Positions 29,179-41,690 are shown, counted from the first letter of the stretch. The stretch is DNA of 64,000 nt from Deinandra increscens subsp. villosa (GCA_039602395.1 JBCNJP010000018.1:6630163-6694162); one strand, 5' to 3'. Notes: generated from the letters alone by a model not told the origin. A program made the numbers and translations.

Positions 29179-32085
29179 ATTATTTATTTTCGTTTTCTTT
29201 ACGTTGCTCTTTAATAATACAATTGTATTATGTACCCGCGTTATCAGTGTGACAACACATATGTAGTAAAATCTAGTTATCTATATTTGTCTATTTATAT
29301 CACGTAATGCTCTAGTTTGGGGTATGAAAAGAACATGTAATCACACTTCCGTAAAGTTTGCCAAAATATCAAGTACAAAGTTGTTTGTTTCATAATTTCT
29401 CCCCTAAAGTATTTAAAACAGTTTAAATGAAAGGGTCGTGAGACTCGCATGAACAAGGTGAATGAAATACAGTATCGCGCATAATAATAGCAAGTAAACA
29501 ACGTCCTAATAATAAATAATAAGACAATTTTAAGGTTTTGATTCAATTGGGTAAACGAGTAGCCACCCAAGTGATCTCGGTCAAGTCTTGACTTTAACAA
29601 TCCCATTTGTATTATAGGAAACCCGTTTAAAATATTTATCGTCCGAATAAATATTTAAGTTTATGATCATATTTATAATCAAATAAATATATAAGTTATA
29701 GAAATATCTATTGTTCAAATAGATATTTAAAGTCTTGAGATTATATAACCAAGTTTTGGACACTTTGATAAATAAAGTATTTTATTATTTCGACGTCCAT
29801 ATTTATATATATATTCTATGATGTGATAAATACGCGATATAAATCGGTTTCTTGAAAATAATTAGTGTTAAAAATAAGGAAATATCATTTCAATATCTCC
29901 AAGGTTCAAAATGTAAGTCTTTATATTTTTAGATTTTTAATTGTCGGTTTTGCCGGTAGAAAGTCGTTTTGTCCGGTTTTCGTTTCTAGAACTTTCTTTA
30001 TGACATTCCGGGTATCCAAAACACTTTTTTAATCTTTGTAGTCATATTTTTAAGTATTTTAGGAGCTAAAATTTACGAATTTGTCGGTTTGAATTTTGAT
30101 CATAAAATTTGGGTTTCTCGTCAAGTAAGTCACCGTTTTGGTTCCGGTTTCTTTCTACAATGACATTTCCCAATTTTGGTTACTATGGCTCATCAAGACA
30201 CTTGAAATATTTATAAATTCTGTTCCAAATCATATCTGAAATAGTTTTTGTTTCTAACTTATTATCAGAATAAAAATAAAGTTTTAAGTCTTGATATCAT
30301 TACTTTAAGGTCTTAAAATATGTCATAAGTCCAAGTTGTAGATTAGTCACCTTAAACTCATTTTTATGAGTTTTGGACAAATTAGCAAGTTTAATAACCA
30401 AGACTTTCATGTCTTTTTATTTCCTTTAACAAACTAATATGTTATATGTTAAGACATCATTTACAAGTCTTATAATAATTTATGTCACACAGGTGCAAGA
30501 ATGTAGCTCATCAAAGTGAGCTCTAAGCATAGCTTTTAGGGACATTCTTGCACACCATTTAGTTAATAAGAATTTCATGATCATAAACCAATATAATACA
30601 TGTAAGTAGATTCTAGAATCCAAAGATGGTCATGTTCATAACCAAAATACAAGACTTTGGTTCACCAAAGTGAACTCATCAAGGCTTAGCCTTAGGGGTT
30701 TTTCTTGATCATCCTTTGGTTTCAACATATGATATGAATATTTAGCAACATAATGTAAATATAACTTTGTTGGATCCGATTTGTATCATAATACTTCCAA
30801 GCATGCAATGTTTTGCTCATCAAAGTAAGCTTATAAAGGCATAGCCTTTAAGGTTCTTGCATATAACTTGGTTTCTTATTTCACAAACCCACATTGTGAC
30901 ATTTTAAACATAGTAGCATCACAAAATATTGTAGAGGATCCGAACATGTGAGTTTAAGCACCAAAATCATTCATTTAAGTTCCTCATTTTTATAAACAAA
31001 AGACAAAGAAACAAGACATATCATCAAGACTTGAGTATGTTGTCATTTGGGTGTTTAGTTCTTAAGAAAGAATGCTATATGAAAGGAAAATATAAAATGC
31101 TTATAAGAGTCTTTTCTAGAATCGAAAATGGCTCTTGATTGTTCTTGGTTTAGCTCCCAAACACCTTGAATCTTCAAATAAATAGGGTAAGAAACTTGGT
31201 GGTTTAGTGAATGGGGTGGTGGTCAAGAGAGAGTGAGGAGAGTATGGGTGTTTCTCAAGTTGAAGTGTTGTGTGCTTTATGTAGGTGCTCAAACCGGTTT
31301 TTAAGATGGTAGAGGGGATCAAATATTGATTTTTATTTAGTGGTTTAAGCATTGACCAGTGGGGAATGACAACTAATGGATGATTAGATTGGCATCTAAG
31401 GTGGCATTAGGTTCATGTTCAATTAGGGTAGGATCTAGCTTCTAATCTTTATTTAGATAAATCCTAATATTGTTTGAGGTGTAGTATGGAAGGAGATTAA
31501 AAACAAAGGTGGTGGGTTTTCGGTTGTGGTTTTGGGCCGATAAAAGAAAAAGAGGGGAAATGGGCCAACTTTTAGGCCGCCGGTTAGCCCAAACCGAAAG
31601 AAGGAAGAGGCTGGTCGGGCTGGGTTCGTCGGGGATCGTGGTTGGGATTTGGGCCGGGAACCGAGTTTGGTAATGTGGTTTGGACCATTGGGCTGAGTTG
31701 GGCCTGGGTCAGTTAATGGGCTCGGGTTCAAACGAAAACGAGTGACTTGAACGAGACGAGTTTTAAATAATCACGAATGATTTTAAATGATGACATCCAA
31801 ATGTTTTCGTTTGGTTATAAAACAATTAAAATGATAGAGGTTATCTATTATTTATAATTTTCACGTTTAAAGAGTTTTAGACGTGAAAGGTTAAATAAAT
31901 TGTTGCGATTAAAACCATAGACGAGATTCTTTTTAAGGTTATTTTAAAACCAAAAGTTTTAATATAATGAATGTCTAAACGATTGATGGTAATCGACGTA
32001 TTAATTTGTAATACCAATTTAGTATAGGAAATATAAACGTCATTTTTTAATTTTATTTGTTAAAAAAGTTCCATTTTTAAAATGT
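29179..32085. other. Non-coding region, possibly an old LTR fragment
   Basis: No coding region is supported. The stretch 31100-31750 read on the minus strand has the look of a retrotransposon LTR promoter and leader (TA-rich, then CT-rich, then CCCGACC-rich), but I could not find matched termini or a TSD. It contains the repeated hairpins at 30493-30871. Confidence 0.4.
30356..31000. repeat. Diverged ~155-bp tandem repeat with branched hairpins
   Basis: The core TCAAAGTGAGC..(A)AGGC(T/A)TAGCCTT recurs at 30507, 30661 and 30816, spacing 154 and 155 bp. GGATCCG at 30772 and 30936 and a TGAGT hairpin at 30356 suggest further, more diverged units. Each clear unit has an outer inverted repeat and two small inner hairpins. 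Confidence 0.65.
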
Positions 32086-32136
32086 TGAACTTCATTGTTA
32101 TTAATGTTCGGTTTCCGAAATCTTCGATGTCAGGAG

Positions 32137-32292
32137 GCACGGGCCGTGCTGTCCAGAGGCATGGGTCGTGCTTTTCAAAAGGAGCGTCTGACGTGCAAAA
32201 TGTCAACTTTTAGGTTGACACAGGTCGTGCCTAGGTGGGCACGTGTCATACCAATGTAAGCATGGGTCGTGCTGAGTTGGGCACGGGCCGTA
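32137..32292. repeat. GCACGG-G-CCGTGC palindrome repeats
   Basis: A perfect 13-nt palindrome at 32137-32149 recurs in variant form (GCATGGGTCGTGC at 32159 and 32260, ACAGGTCGTGCC near 32220, GCACGGGCCGTA at 32281) within 155 bp. No coding region overlaps. Confidence 0.75.
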
Positions 32293-32477
32293 TTGACCAC
32301 ACAATCAGATTCTTCTCGTCGAGATACTCAATAATCACTATTTATGGCCCGGTAACACATTTTCTAGCTCGAGATATATGCTTCCACGAAGTTTTCGGCA
32401 TTTTCTGAGCACATCGTTGTCTTGTAGTTGTGCTCTGAGGTGTAGTTGAGTTTTAGGGTTACCACTTTGTCTTGACG

Positions 32478-32480
<3 letters not shown>

Positions 32481-32570
<90 letters not shown>

Positions 32571-32625
32571 GAGAGAGAGCCGGGGGGGGGGGGGAGGGGG
32601 TGGGAGAGAGAGAGAGAGAGAGAGA
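32481..32625. repeat. (GA)n microsatellite with G-run
   Basis: About 40 GA units at 32481-32563, a G-rich interruption with runs of G (32583-32601) and a second shorter GA block. The Ser/Leu or Arg/Glu open frames across it are artefacts of the dinucleotide. Confidence 0.95.
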
Positions 32626-32629
32626 CATA

Positions 32630-34900
32630 TGAGGGCATTTTGTCCATTATGTAGGGCACTGACCGTGCTCAAGGCCAGAATTCACAAAAGCTTCCAATTT
32701 TGTTGTATTTTCTTCATATTTAGCTACTTTTGTAATTTTAACCTGGATTACAATATGTATAATTTGGCGTACATCACGAAACACCAAGATGGCGCGGGTT
32801 TAGATGTGCGACGTGTGAGCAGGGCTGGCGCAACTTGGTGAGCGGCGAGCGAATTCGGGAGAGCTGTAGCGCATGGGTTATGCGCGCATAGTAAAGTCTA
32901 ACAAGTCCATGGTGCAGGTGGGGAACTAGGTTGCTGGTGGCATCGCTGCGCGGACTTGGGTGACGTCGCGTGTAACACTGATCAGCGGGAGTAAGCTACA
33001 ACTTGGCCGTTAATGCTCGCCAGTTAAGTCTCATAGAGTATTTCAACTCGTTAATAAATATGGGAGTTTTAGTCAAACCCACTTAAATTCAGTTGACTAC
33101 ATCAGTTGACTACATCAGTAAACATTAAATTCAGTTGACTACATCATTAAACATTTTTCAATTTCTAGTCTTATGAGACTATAAAATGAACATGTTGGTT
33201 CATTTGTAAAGTAGACCTTTACACACCGAAAAATACACACATCACACATATGAAAGGAGTACTCTTGTGAACAAGAGAATGTTTTCTCTTCTTCCACCAC
33301 TTTCTTTCGTCCATGATATTCTTAACACCCACAATCGATGGACTCAGGTGTGAGTCATTTCGGGATAATATAACTACTGTTCCAGTTGTTATATAACCAC
33401 CCAATTAGGGGTCACTAGCCCTGGGTGATCTTTAGTACCCGTTTAATTGTATAATCACCCAAAAGCTTATTCTGATGTCACCCACCCGGTGAGTTGACAT
33501 CTAGCTTTACACTTGTCAGGGTATTTTTCACAAAGCATTAGTAAGCCAAAAACACCATTTTTGACCATTTCATTGTTTTGAGAAATCACATGCTCGGACC
33601 CTCACCCCGTCCCTTTCTTGCTTAGTTCATAAATCATGTACCATTAAAGAGTAATTGATTTATTGAAATATAACGAGCAGTGATCAATGTCCCCATAACC
33701 GAATCACATGCTCACACCCATTAAACCAAAAGTGTTTATATATAGAAAATTCAATGAATTCAACATAGCTACCTTACTCAAAAATACCTTTCTCTTGTAA
33801 AAAAAGGTTTAGTCAGACGGGTTTAAAGTGGTTGTTGATGACATAAGATCAATAAATGCAATTCGATAACAATTTTTTAACGATTTTAGTTTACATTATG
33901 AATCCACTTGAGCTTAAATCAGGGGCGGACCAAGAAATAAAGTTGAGGGGTAGCGTTTAAATTTTTTTTTAACCATAATTCATAGCGTTTAATTTATTTT
34001 TAACCATAACTCATACAATGTGAACAATGGTGAACCCTAACATATTTTTGATGGGGGTCGGAAATTTTTGGGACCCGTCGTTCACCGCTAGATACAAATT
34101 TTGTTAGACAACTTCAGGCCAGCTCAGGTCACGTTACATGATAAAAGAACCCAGTGGCGAACCCAATAAATTTTTTCTAGGCGGTTGAAATTTTTTGGAG
34201 TCTATTGTCTATAGCTATATATTAACACTTATAGAACTGTTTGAGTCAGGTCGGGTCACATAACCAAGTAATTACACATAAGACTCTCTTGACCAAGTCT
34301 AAACACACAGAACAATCAATAATGAACCATTTAAAATCAAATTTTAATTTTAAATCCAACTCTACAAAACCTCTTGAACTCTTCTGCTCCTTCATAAAAA
34401 GTCCTATACACGCTTAAAATCCTGATTCTTAAGCAACTTACATAACCCACTACTTTATTTAATCCCTCGTCTACCAGACCACCATACATCACCTCAAACT
34501 CTCATAACTTTGACCCGTTGACAACAACTCTACACCGGACGAGCCGGACAAACAGACGAAGCTCCGGCCTCTGGCTGGCAGAAACCGACGGCGATATGGT
34601 GACTAGCGAAGAGGCAGGGAGACGAGGAACAAACGAAATTTCTGCTGCGACTATTTTCTTAATTTTAAGCCTTAAATCCTCAACCTCTAAAGAGGGATGC
34701 CTTAACAAAACCGACTACTAACAATTAATAGAATTGAATATGTGTTGTGATGAAAGAGAAACAAGATTCCTTGCAAACCTTATACTGAGATAACGGATTT
34801 GATTCAATTCCTCTATCACCGTATGGTCTCCACGTACTCCTCTATCTTACAAATGAGAATCCTTAATATCTTTAACGCATAACATCTTAAACAGAATGTC
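32630..34900. other. Non-coding region upstream of FT
   Basis: No gene is supported. Small features are a TTCAGTTGACTACATCA repeat at about 33085-33150 and scattered GC-rich patches near 32790-33000. Part of this is presumably the FT promoter; no specific binding sites are claimed. Confidence 0.5.
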
Positions 34901-34944
34901 TGTGTTGCCACGTACGTACTATGTTTCTAACCTCCAAAGACTCC

Positions 34945-34952
34945 TATAAATA
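34945..34952 (+). promoter_or_regulatory. Putative TATA box of the FT gene
   Basis: TATAAATA lies 74-81 bp upstream of the FT start codon, leaving a plausible 5' UTR of about 45-50 nt. It lies inside the in-frame upstream extension, which argues that translation starts at 35026. Confidence 0.6.
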
Positions 34953-35025
34953 CCAACGCCTATGCTATATAATTCATGCAAAACCAATCATAAAATTCAC
35001 CAAAACTCATATATTTTTATATATC

Positions 35026-35258
35026 ATGACGCGAAGGGAGAGGGACCCGTTGGTGGTCGGACGTGTGATAGGAGATGTTCTCGATAGTTTCACCAAGTCG
35101 GTTAACCTTGATGTTCATTATAACGATAAGGAAGTTGTCAATGGCTGCATGCTAAAACCCTCTCAGGTTGTCAAGCAGCCTAGGGTCGATATTGGAGGAG
35201 ACGACTTGCGCTCTTTTCACACTTTAGTGCGTTTTGTTTCGGTTTCTTCTTCTTTTTA

Positions 35259-35326
<68 letters not shown>

Positions 35327-37071
35327 TTATCATATCCCACATGAGAAGAATTAGTAAGTTGAATATAGTTATGTGATGTTGTAGGTTATGGTTGATCCTG
35401 ATGCTCCAAGTCCAAGTGATCCTAGCCTTAGAGAATACTTGCATTGGTAGGTTGTTATTTAGACAAGTTATATAATAATGAAAAAACAATTTACAAATAT
35501 TTAATGACAATATTAAAATTATATATATAATACGTCTCTAAGGTGCAGCTTGATGATAGGTAGAAGTAGATATTGTTATGCATCTATTAAAAAGAGCTTA
35601 TATATAATACATAAATTCTAGGAGAAATATTGTTGGCATAATAAAACTTCATACAACTTTTCAATTTGATATTTTATGTTGATTCGAATTCGTACTCTTT
35701 TGTTGAATACTTTATTCTCTGAAAAAAATATAGGTTGGTGACGGATATTCCAGCGACCACAGGAGCACGTTTTGGTGAGTCGCTTTCTCATCTCACAACC
35801 AAACTATTTAAATTGCTTGCAACTTTTTTATATGTTAATCATGTTGGTCCAGATTCAATAGTAACATAAAACTAAAAAAAAAATTATGGGAAATTCTACC
35901 AAGATTCTTTTCCCTCTTTATTAATTATCTACCCATTAAATAAAAATAGTTTTCATGTCTTTTCTTTTTCTTTGATTATTCACCCACCTAGCTTGGTGAG
36001 GATTGATCCAACAAAGCATAATTTTTTTTTTGATAAAAATAGGTAATGTTTCAAGAATCTCTTTGTTTAAAAGCAAATAAAAAGAATGGGGGCACTGTCA
36101 AATGTATCTCATTTTTCTCATGTTACTTATCGCACTTATGTCATTTTTCTCAAGTTACTTATGGCACTCCTCAAGTTCTCAAATAAATAGGGTTAAATCT
36201 TTTTATTACATATTTGTTTCTTTTAAACAAAAGTTATTTTTTTAATGAAAACCATCTCCTGTCTGAATTTAAAAAAAATATATATATATTGAGAGAAGGG
36301 GATATGACAAGTATATAAAATAAAGGAGGTACGGATAGCCGTCCTCAAAGAGTAATACACCCAAAGAGTAATACACCGAAACAAAAACCTTAGCAAGTAC
36401 ACCCAAGTTACTAAGTATGCTTTTAAGTTTCTTAATCTAATTTTACTCGAATGATGCCTATTCTTTTTTTTATGTTAACGTACAAGTATGAGCGTATTAT
36501 TATCACAAGAATCGAACATATAGAACCTTTTCATAACCATAACCATCAGTCTTCTGAAACCTCATGTATAGTATATTACAATATGCTCTAAAGTTTAATG
36601 CTTGACCATTCCTAGAATTTTTGAAAGGGTGTTCCATATGAGATTTAACTTTAGGTTGTGTTACAATTCACATGGGATAACACATCCTAAAAGATTGCTT
36701 TGGTTGATTAGAAAACTCATTTGCTCGATAAACCTCACATCTGTTGCCTATAAAACTGATGTGGAACAAGTCTAATAGCTAGCAATGGTTTCGGTCCATA
36801 ACATATTTCAACTTCTAATTTGATTATTGTAAATTGAGTGTATGTAGGTCAAGAAGTGGTGTGCTATGAAAGTCCAAGACCATCGGTGGGAATTCATCGT
36901 CTGGTTTTAGTGTTGTTCCGACAATTGGGTCGACAAACTGTTTACGCCCCAGGGTGGCGACAGAACTTCAACACAAGAGACTTTGCAGAGCTCTACAACC
37001 TTGGATCTCCAGTGGCTGCTGTCTACTTTAACTGTCAACGTGAAAATGGAAGCGGCGGACGACGGGGATAA
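35026..37071 (+). CDS. FT: FLOWERING LOCUS T homologue (PEBP family florigen)
   Basis: Four exons: 35026-35226 (201 nt), 35385-35446 (62), 35734-35774 (41), 36848-37071 (224). All junctions are GT-AG, and the sizes are the standard FT pattern. The 175-residue product starts MTRRERDPLVVGRVIGDV. It keeps Tyr85 (REYLHW) and Gln140 (YAPGWRQNFNTRDF), which separate FT activators from TFL1 repressors, the DPDAPSPS ligand-pocket motif, and the known 14-3-3 contacts Arg62, Thr66, Pro94, Phe101 and Arg130. FT moves from leaf to shoot apex and acts with 14-3-3 and FD. I see no frame lesion. Slightly unusual are NGCMLKPSQV in exon 1 and a C-terminal GRRG. Intron 1 (158 nt) is mostly a TA microsatellite. 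Confidence 0.95.
35268..35322. repeat. (TA)n microsatellite in FT intron 1
   Basis: Roughly 27 TA units fill about a third of the 158-nt intron. It is likely length-polymorphic. Confidence 0.95.
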
Positions 37072-38156
37072 GAACAAGGACAACAATACCAACATTCCAT
37101 AATAGTCTTCTTTTTATAATGTTATTTCAAAAATATAGAGGAGGTTGTAACAGGAAAAAAATACTTATAAAGGAAAAGGAATAAGAATACTTTGTACATG
37201 GGAAGTACAAAGTTGTAAGACTTGTTAACAAAGTAATGAAAAAATTTATGGAAGTTATAAAATAAACACAATCTTTACGTTTATATCTCTTCCACTTCAG
37301 TTTTGTTAATACTTTAATTAGGTGGTTGTAGTCTTGTGTAATAAAGTATATAAAAAGTAGCATATTAGGTTATTTCATCTTGTGTTTAAATAAAGAAATG
37401 TAGATAAAAAAAAAACACGTCACGAGGGTATGTGTGGAAGTCACACAAAAGTTATATGTTGTGAAAATGAGCAATAATAAACACAAAAGTGGGTTTACCA
37501 AAACTGTATTACAAAAATGTGCAACCATGAAAAAAAGTTAAAAAAAAAGTAAAAACATATTATATTTTATCTTGTTCGATTTTGAATAAAACTTACATCA
37601 AAATACATCGTGGCTCAGTTTTGAATAAATCTTTTACAAAAATGTAAATAAAAATAAGCACTTTGTAACTATATATATTTTATTAAATGTTATAAGATAG
37701 AAAAAAAATATAACACCCAACCATGGGGCCTAGACGCCACTAATGATGCCAAAACACACAACGGAAAAAACTAAGTTAAACTATTAGAAATCTGGGCAAC
37801 TCTTACCAGAATTTATGATAAGTTTACAGAAAAAACCTACAAATTCCCAATTGATATACCCGTAGAGTGCATTAGACTCCAAAGAACAAGATAAAAGAAA
37901 CTAGCTAGACTTTTGAAACAATTTTCTTTCACTAATTTTTATTCAACCTCAAACACATTTAAATACCAAAAAGGAAAGGAAATTAGAAGATGGAGTAAAA
38001 TGCAACAAAACTTTAGGAGCAAGTCACACATGGGAATCATGCATGAGTTGGACGTGGGCATGTAGGAGAACAGTTCAATCTTTAAGTCCCTTGGGGCTGT
38101 TACTAGTGTTGGGCTGATACATGGGCTCGTGTGAAGTAGACCGGGTCGTATCAATT
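37072..38156. other. FT 3' flank, no further gene
   Basis: AATAAA at 37340-37345 is a possible poly(A) signal about 270 nt after the FT stop; another lies near 37389. The rest is AT-rich, and no other coding region is supported. Confidence 0.5.
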
Positions 38157-38159
38157 TAC

Positions 38160-38326
38160 CACTAGAAAAAAGGTAGCGATTTTAGCCATCTATTTACCAC
38201 TATAAAAGGATAGCAATTTCAGCCACCGATTTGCTAACAAGGCAAAATTTGCCACCTATTAATGTTGGTAGGAAATTCGTGGCAAAAATACATAAAAATA
38301 AAAATAATGAAATTAATTGTCTATTC
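38160..38326 (+). mobile_element. Possible CACTA-type transposon terminus
   Basis: CACTAGAAAAAAGGTAGCG starts at 38160 like a plant CACTA terminus. It is followed by subterminal phrases (TAGCGATTTTAGCCA, GGCAAAATTTGCCACC) that recur in diverged form at 42480-42740 beyond the nested SINE/hAT. A matching TAGTG end and a 3-bp TSD pair were not found, so the element is only tentative. Confidence 0.4.
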
Positions 38327-38392
38327 TTTTTTTTTGAACGATTAATTTTTTTATTCCACCAATTTTACATCATTGTCAAGGTTTGAACCTTC

Positions 38393-38400
38393 GTCTCCAC
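38393..38400. repeat. 8-bp TSD of the hAT element, left copy
   Basis: GTCTCCAC recurs exactly at 42371-42378. Eight base pairs is the hAT standard. Confidence 0.92.
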
Positions 38401-38558
38401 CAGAGCCGTTTCTGAGAAGGTCAAAAAAAAATTGGGCCCGGCACGGGAAAAAAAAAGTGCCCCTATATTATAATATTCATAATCAAGTACGAAAAGCCAA
38501 AAATACGAAGAAAATCATTTTTGCAACAAAAGTATTACTCCTACAAAATATAATATAT

Positions 38559-38813
38559 CTAAGTAAATCGTGCGGCTCTTCTCGCGTTTTTTGAGGCAAA
38601 GTCTTCGATCAAGGATTCATAATTCATGTTCTCCAACATATCGCTCTCTATAGAAATCATTGCTAATCCATTCAGTCTATCTTGGGACATTGTAGATCTT
38701 AAGTATGACTTCAGCAACTTGAGTTTTGAGAAGCTTCTTTCTGCTGATGACACCGTCACTGGAATAGTTAACAATACTCTATATGCAATCATTGCATTAT
38801 GAAAGACACCGCC
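38559..38813 (-). pseudogene. hAT transposase C-terminal dimerisation exon
   Basis: Begins after an acceptor (AAATGCAG) at 38814 and reads NAMIAYRVLLTIPVTVSSAE, RSFSKLKLLKSYLRSTMSQ, then RLNGLAMISIE. This is the hAT C-terminal dimerisation motif, the most conserved part of the family. The preceding intron would be 38814-38901 (88 nt, GT-AG). Confidence 0.9.
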
Positions 38814-38901
38814 CTGCATTTGGAAATTAGATGTTACCAGAATAGTAAAAAAAGTATATATATATCAAAAATAGAATGCGTTTGGAAATTAAAAATCCGA
38901 C

Positions 38902-40534
38902 CTCTTTTAGATTTTGTAAAGCATCAACAGGGCTGATAATTCTACTCGGTAAAAATCTTTCAAACAACTTCAACTCCAGAAAAAGTTCAAATATCTGCTT
39001 TTCCTTCGTACTTCAATGCATCTTCAAGAGCATGACAATGTGACTTAAGCAAACTTTCTTCATGTTGCCTCAACCTTTTAGGAAACAAAAACCCGAATAG
39101 TTTTTCATATTGTTGGTATTGTTCAAATCTTCGTTCAATAGAAGCAAGTGCTTGATCAACAATATATAAAATGTAGTTAACTTTAAAATTCTCCTCTGGT
39201 GAAAATAAAACTTCTTGTTCAGTTGAAGTATCATCAAATTGTTTTTTCTTATGAATAATACGCCTTTGATGGAATACCGGATCAACACCCATTTCACTTG
39301 CAACTATTTTAGCTTCATCGATCGCCTTAGCCAACCCCACTTCTCTATATTTCTTAAAGAACTCAATTAACTTGTTGACTTCTTCAATAGCAACATCAAG
39401 AACCATATCTTCCGATTGTAACTTTTTGCTCACCACATTCACAGATGATAATATTTCATACCAAATCATTATTGCTACCAAAAATTCAAAATCACTAACC
39501 ATATTAACTGCTAGTGATTTAGCTTCACTTTGAATTAAAGCGTCTTTATCGGTTGCCTCAACTTCAAGCAAAGCTTCTCTTACATCGGGAAGATATAATT
39601 TAATAGGCTTCACACTATCAACTCGACTTTCCCAACGCGTTGTGGATAATGGCTTAAGAGTCAATCCTTTAACATGTTCTCTCATGATATCCCACCTATT
39701 AATGGATCTCGAAAAGAGAGTATAAATTCGTTGAATAACTGCAAAAAACTCTCTAGATTTAACACATGTATTAGCCATGTCACATAATAAAAGATTAAGA
39801 CTATGACAACCACACGGCGTATAAAAAGCTCTAGGATTTATATCTAGGAATCTCCTTTGTACTCCTTGATGTATTCCCTTCATGTTTGATCCATTGTCAT
39901 ATCCTTGACCACGCATATCATCAACATCAAGACCAAGACGCTTTAATTCATCAAGTGTAACATCAAATAATCCTTTACCGGTGGTATCATCAACAACCAA
40001 AAAACCAAGAAAAGATTCTTCAACTTTAACAATTTTAGAGTCGAAATCAACATACCTCACAATAATAGTCATTTGCTCTTGGTGACTTATATCAGGAGTG
40101 CAATCAAGTATGATGGAGTAATACTTTGCTCCCTCTATCTTCTTGATTATTTTCGATTGAATTTCTTTAGCTAGCAAAAGTATCAATTCATTCTGTATGG
40201 TGTGCCCGAGATAATGCACTTGAAGTTCATCGTTCATGATACGCCGCACATGTTCTTTTACAATAGGATCAAACTCTTCCAACATCTCAATCAATCCTAA
40301 AAAATTCCCATTACCTTTTTGATACAACTTCTCATTTGATCCGCGAAATGCTAGGTTATGTATAGCAAGATACTTGACGAGTGATATAATTCTCAAAATA
40401 ACTTGATGCCAATAATCCGTTTCTTTCTTAAATAAACCGTACGCTACTTTATCAATTGTTTCGTTCTCTTTCAACCTTTGACGCATCTCGACCCATGTAT
40501 TCATACACCTCATATGTCCTGAGCTACTTTCATG
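38902..40534 (-). pseudogene. hAT transposase central catalytic part
   Basis: About 500 codons with DUF4371-type catalytic features: YSIILDCTPDISHQEQMT, DMRGQGYDNGSNMKG, PCGCHSLNLLLCDM and LSTTRWESRVDS. In the same frame as the N-terminal piece but separated by TAA at 40535-40537. The frame ends at 38987; the true continuation FELFLELKLFERFLPSR is in another frame, so there is a frameshift near 38990. Two lesions make the copy non-functional. Confidence 0.9.
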
Positions 40535-41164
40535 TTATTTAGCTCTACGATTAACATGTTGCCAATCACAAAAACCTTCATTATCCAATCCACCTTTGGG
40601 AACGCCTTTTCTAAATAGTTTGCAACAAAAGCAAAAAAGTTTGTCAAGCTCCTTTGAATACACAAGCCATTCTCTATCACAAGTCTCCATGTTTGGTAGT
40701 CTTCTCGTAAACACAGAATTGCTAAATCTTCTTCCATATTTATCCCTAGGACCATTCTTAATAGTCGAATTTTGTTTTGGACCTTGCTCTACCAACTTAT
40801 TAATCATGTTCGGACTAAGTACACTCCAATTTCTAGGGTCAAATATATCAACATCATCTTCTTTAACATTAGCACGAGCATCATCTTCTTTCATATTAAC
40901 ATCAACATTCTCATTAACGAGATCTTCCACATTCACATCAACATTCTCATTAAAGACATCTTCCACATTCACATCAACATTATCATTACCAACATCTTCT
41001 ACATTGTCATTTGCATTACCATCATTTTGTTCATCAACATTGGAAGGACCCGCATCTTGTTTTTTGAGAAATTTATTCATAGCCCCTTTTTGAGACTTTA
41101 TAAAGGCTTCTCGTTTTGCTGTTCTTTTTCGTTTTGAACTACCGGATGCTTGTTTACGAGGCAT
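40535..41164 (-). pseudogene. hAT transposase N-terminus with TTF-type zinc finger
   Basis: Start ATG at 41164 (MPRKQASGSSKRKRTAKRE, a basic nuclear-signal-like start). An imperfect 13-residue repeat (NVDVNVEDVxNE) follows, then the TTF-type zinc finger region (REWLVYSKELDKLFCFCCKL, GFCDWQHVNRR). It ends at an in-frame TAA. The upstream in-frame ATG at 41209 is less likely because the conserved MPRK start fits the family better. Confidence 0.85.
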
Positions 41165-41690
41165 AATTTTTTCTAAGCAAGTACCTATAAAGATTAAAGT
41201 AAAAAACAATAAACTAAAATATTTAATTCTATATGATGTCTCTAAAAGACTAAAATCTAATATCTAAATGAGTAAATGGCTAACAAGTAACAATGCACAA
41301 ATCACAATCATGAAGGTCATTACAATCATGTCTCTAAAATCACATGAAAGCTTATAATCCAATTTAAATTACACAAGGAAGTAACTTACTGAATTTGCTT
41401 TAAGAACTCGATTGAGAGAGTAGAAAACTGGATCCTTGATTGCTCGAAGATTGAGAGAGTAGAAAACTACAATCCTTTGATTGTACAGTGGCCAGAGACC
41501 GAGAGAGACGTGCGTAGGGTTTTTTTTTAAAAAGCAAGAAACGTAAAGTCGTGAAACGGAAGAAGAAATTTCGCTGCTGTTGCTGCCTTGCTGGACTTAT
41601 TCACGTTTTTTATTTTGTTCACTTTGTTTTGTTGGATCAATGGATCATAAAGGAAAAAACTATTGGATTGGGCATACAAGTAATACCTAA

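Noticed and set aside
30493..30553. Hammerhead ribozyme
   Set aside because: The branched fold lacks the CUGAUGA and GAAA core motifs.
30493..31000. CRISPR-like spaced repeats
   Set aside because: The genome is clearly eukaryotic; units are diverged, about 155 bp apart, with no short unique spacers.
31100..31750. Solo LTR on the minus strand
   Set aside because: Composition is suggestive but no TG...CA ends with matching TSD could be placed, so it is not called.
32338..32841. Open frames of Ser-Leu or Arg-Glu repeats over the GA tract
   Set aside because: They are products of the dinucleotide repeat in every frame and have no other sequence support.
34921..35025. Upstream in-frame ATG extending FT by 35 codons
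   Set aside because: It overlaps the putative TATA box, and FT proteins start with the short M..RERDPLVV-type N-terminus.
40596..41137. Plus-strand open frames of 165 and 121 codons
   Set aside because: They are antisense to the repetitive acidic region of the hAT transposase.
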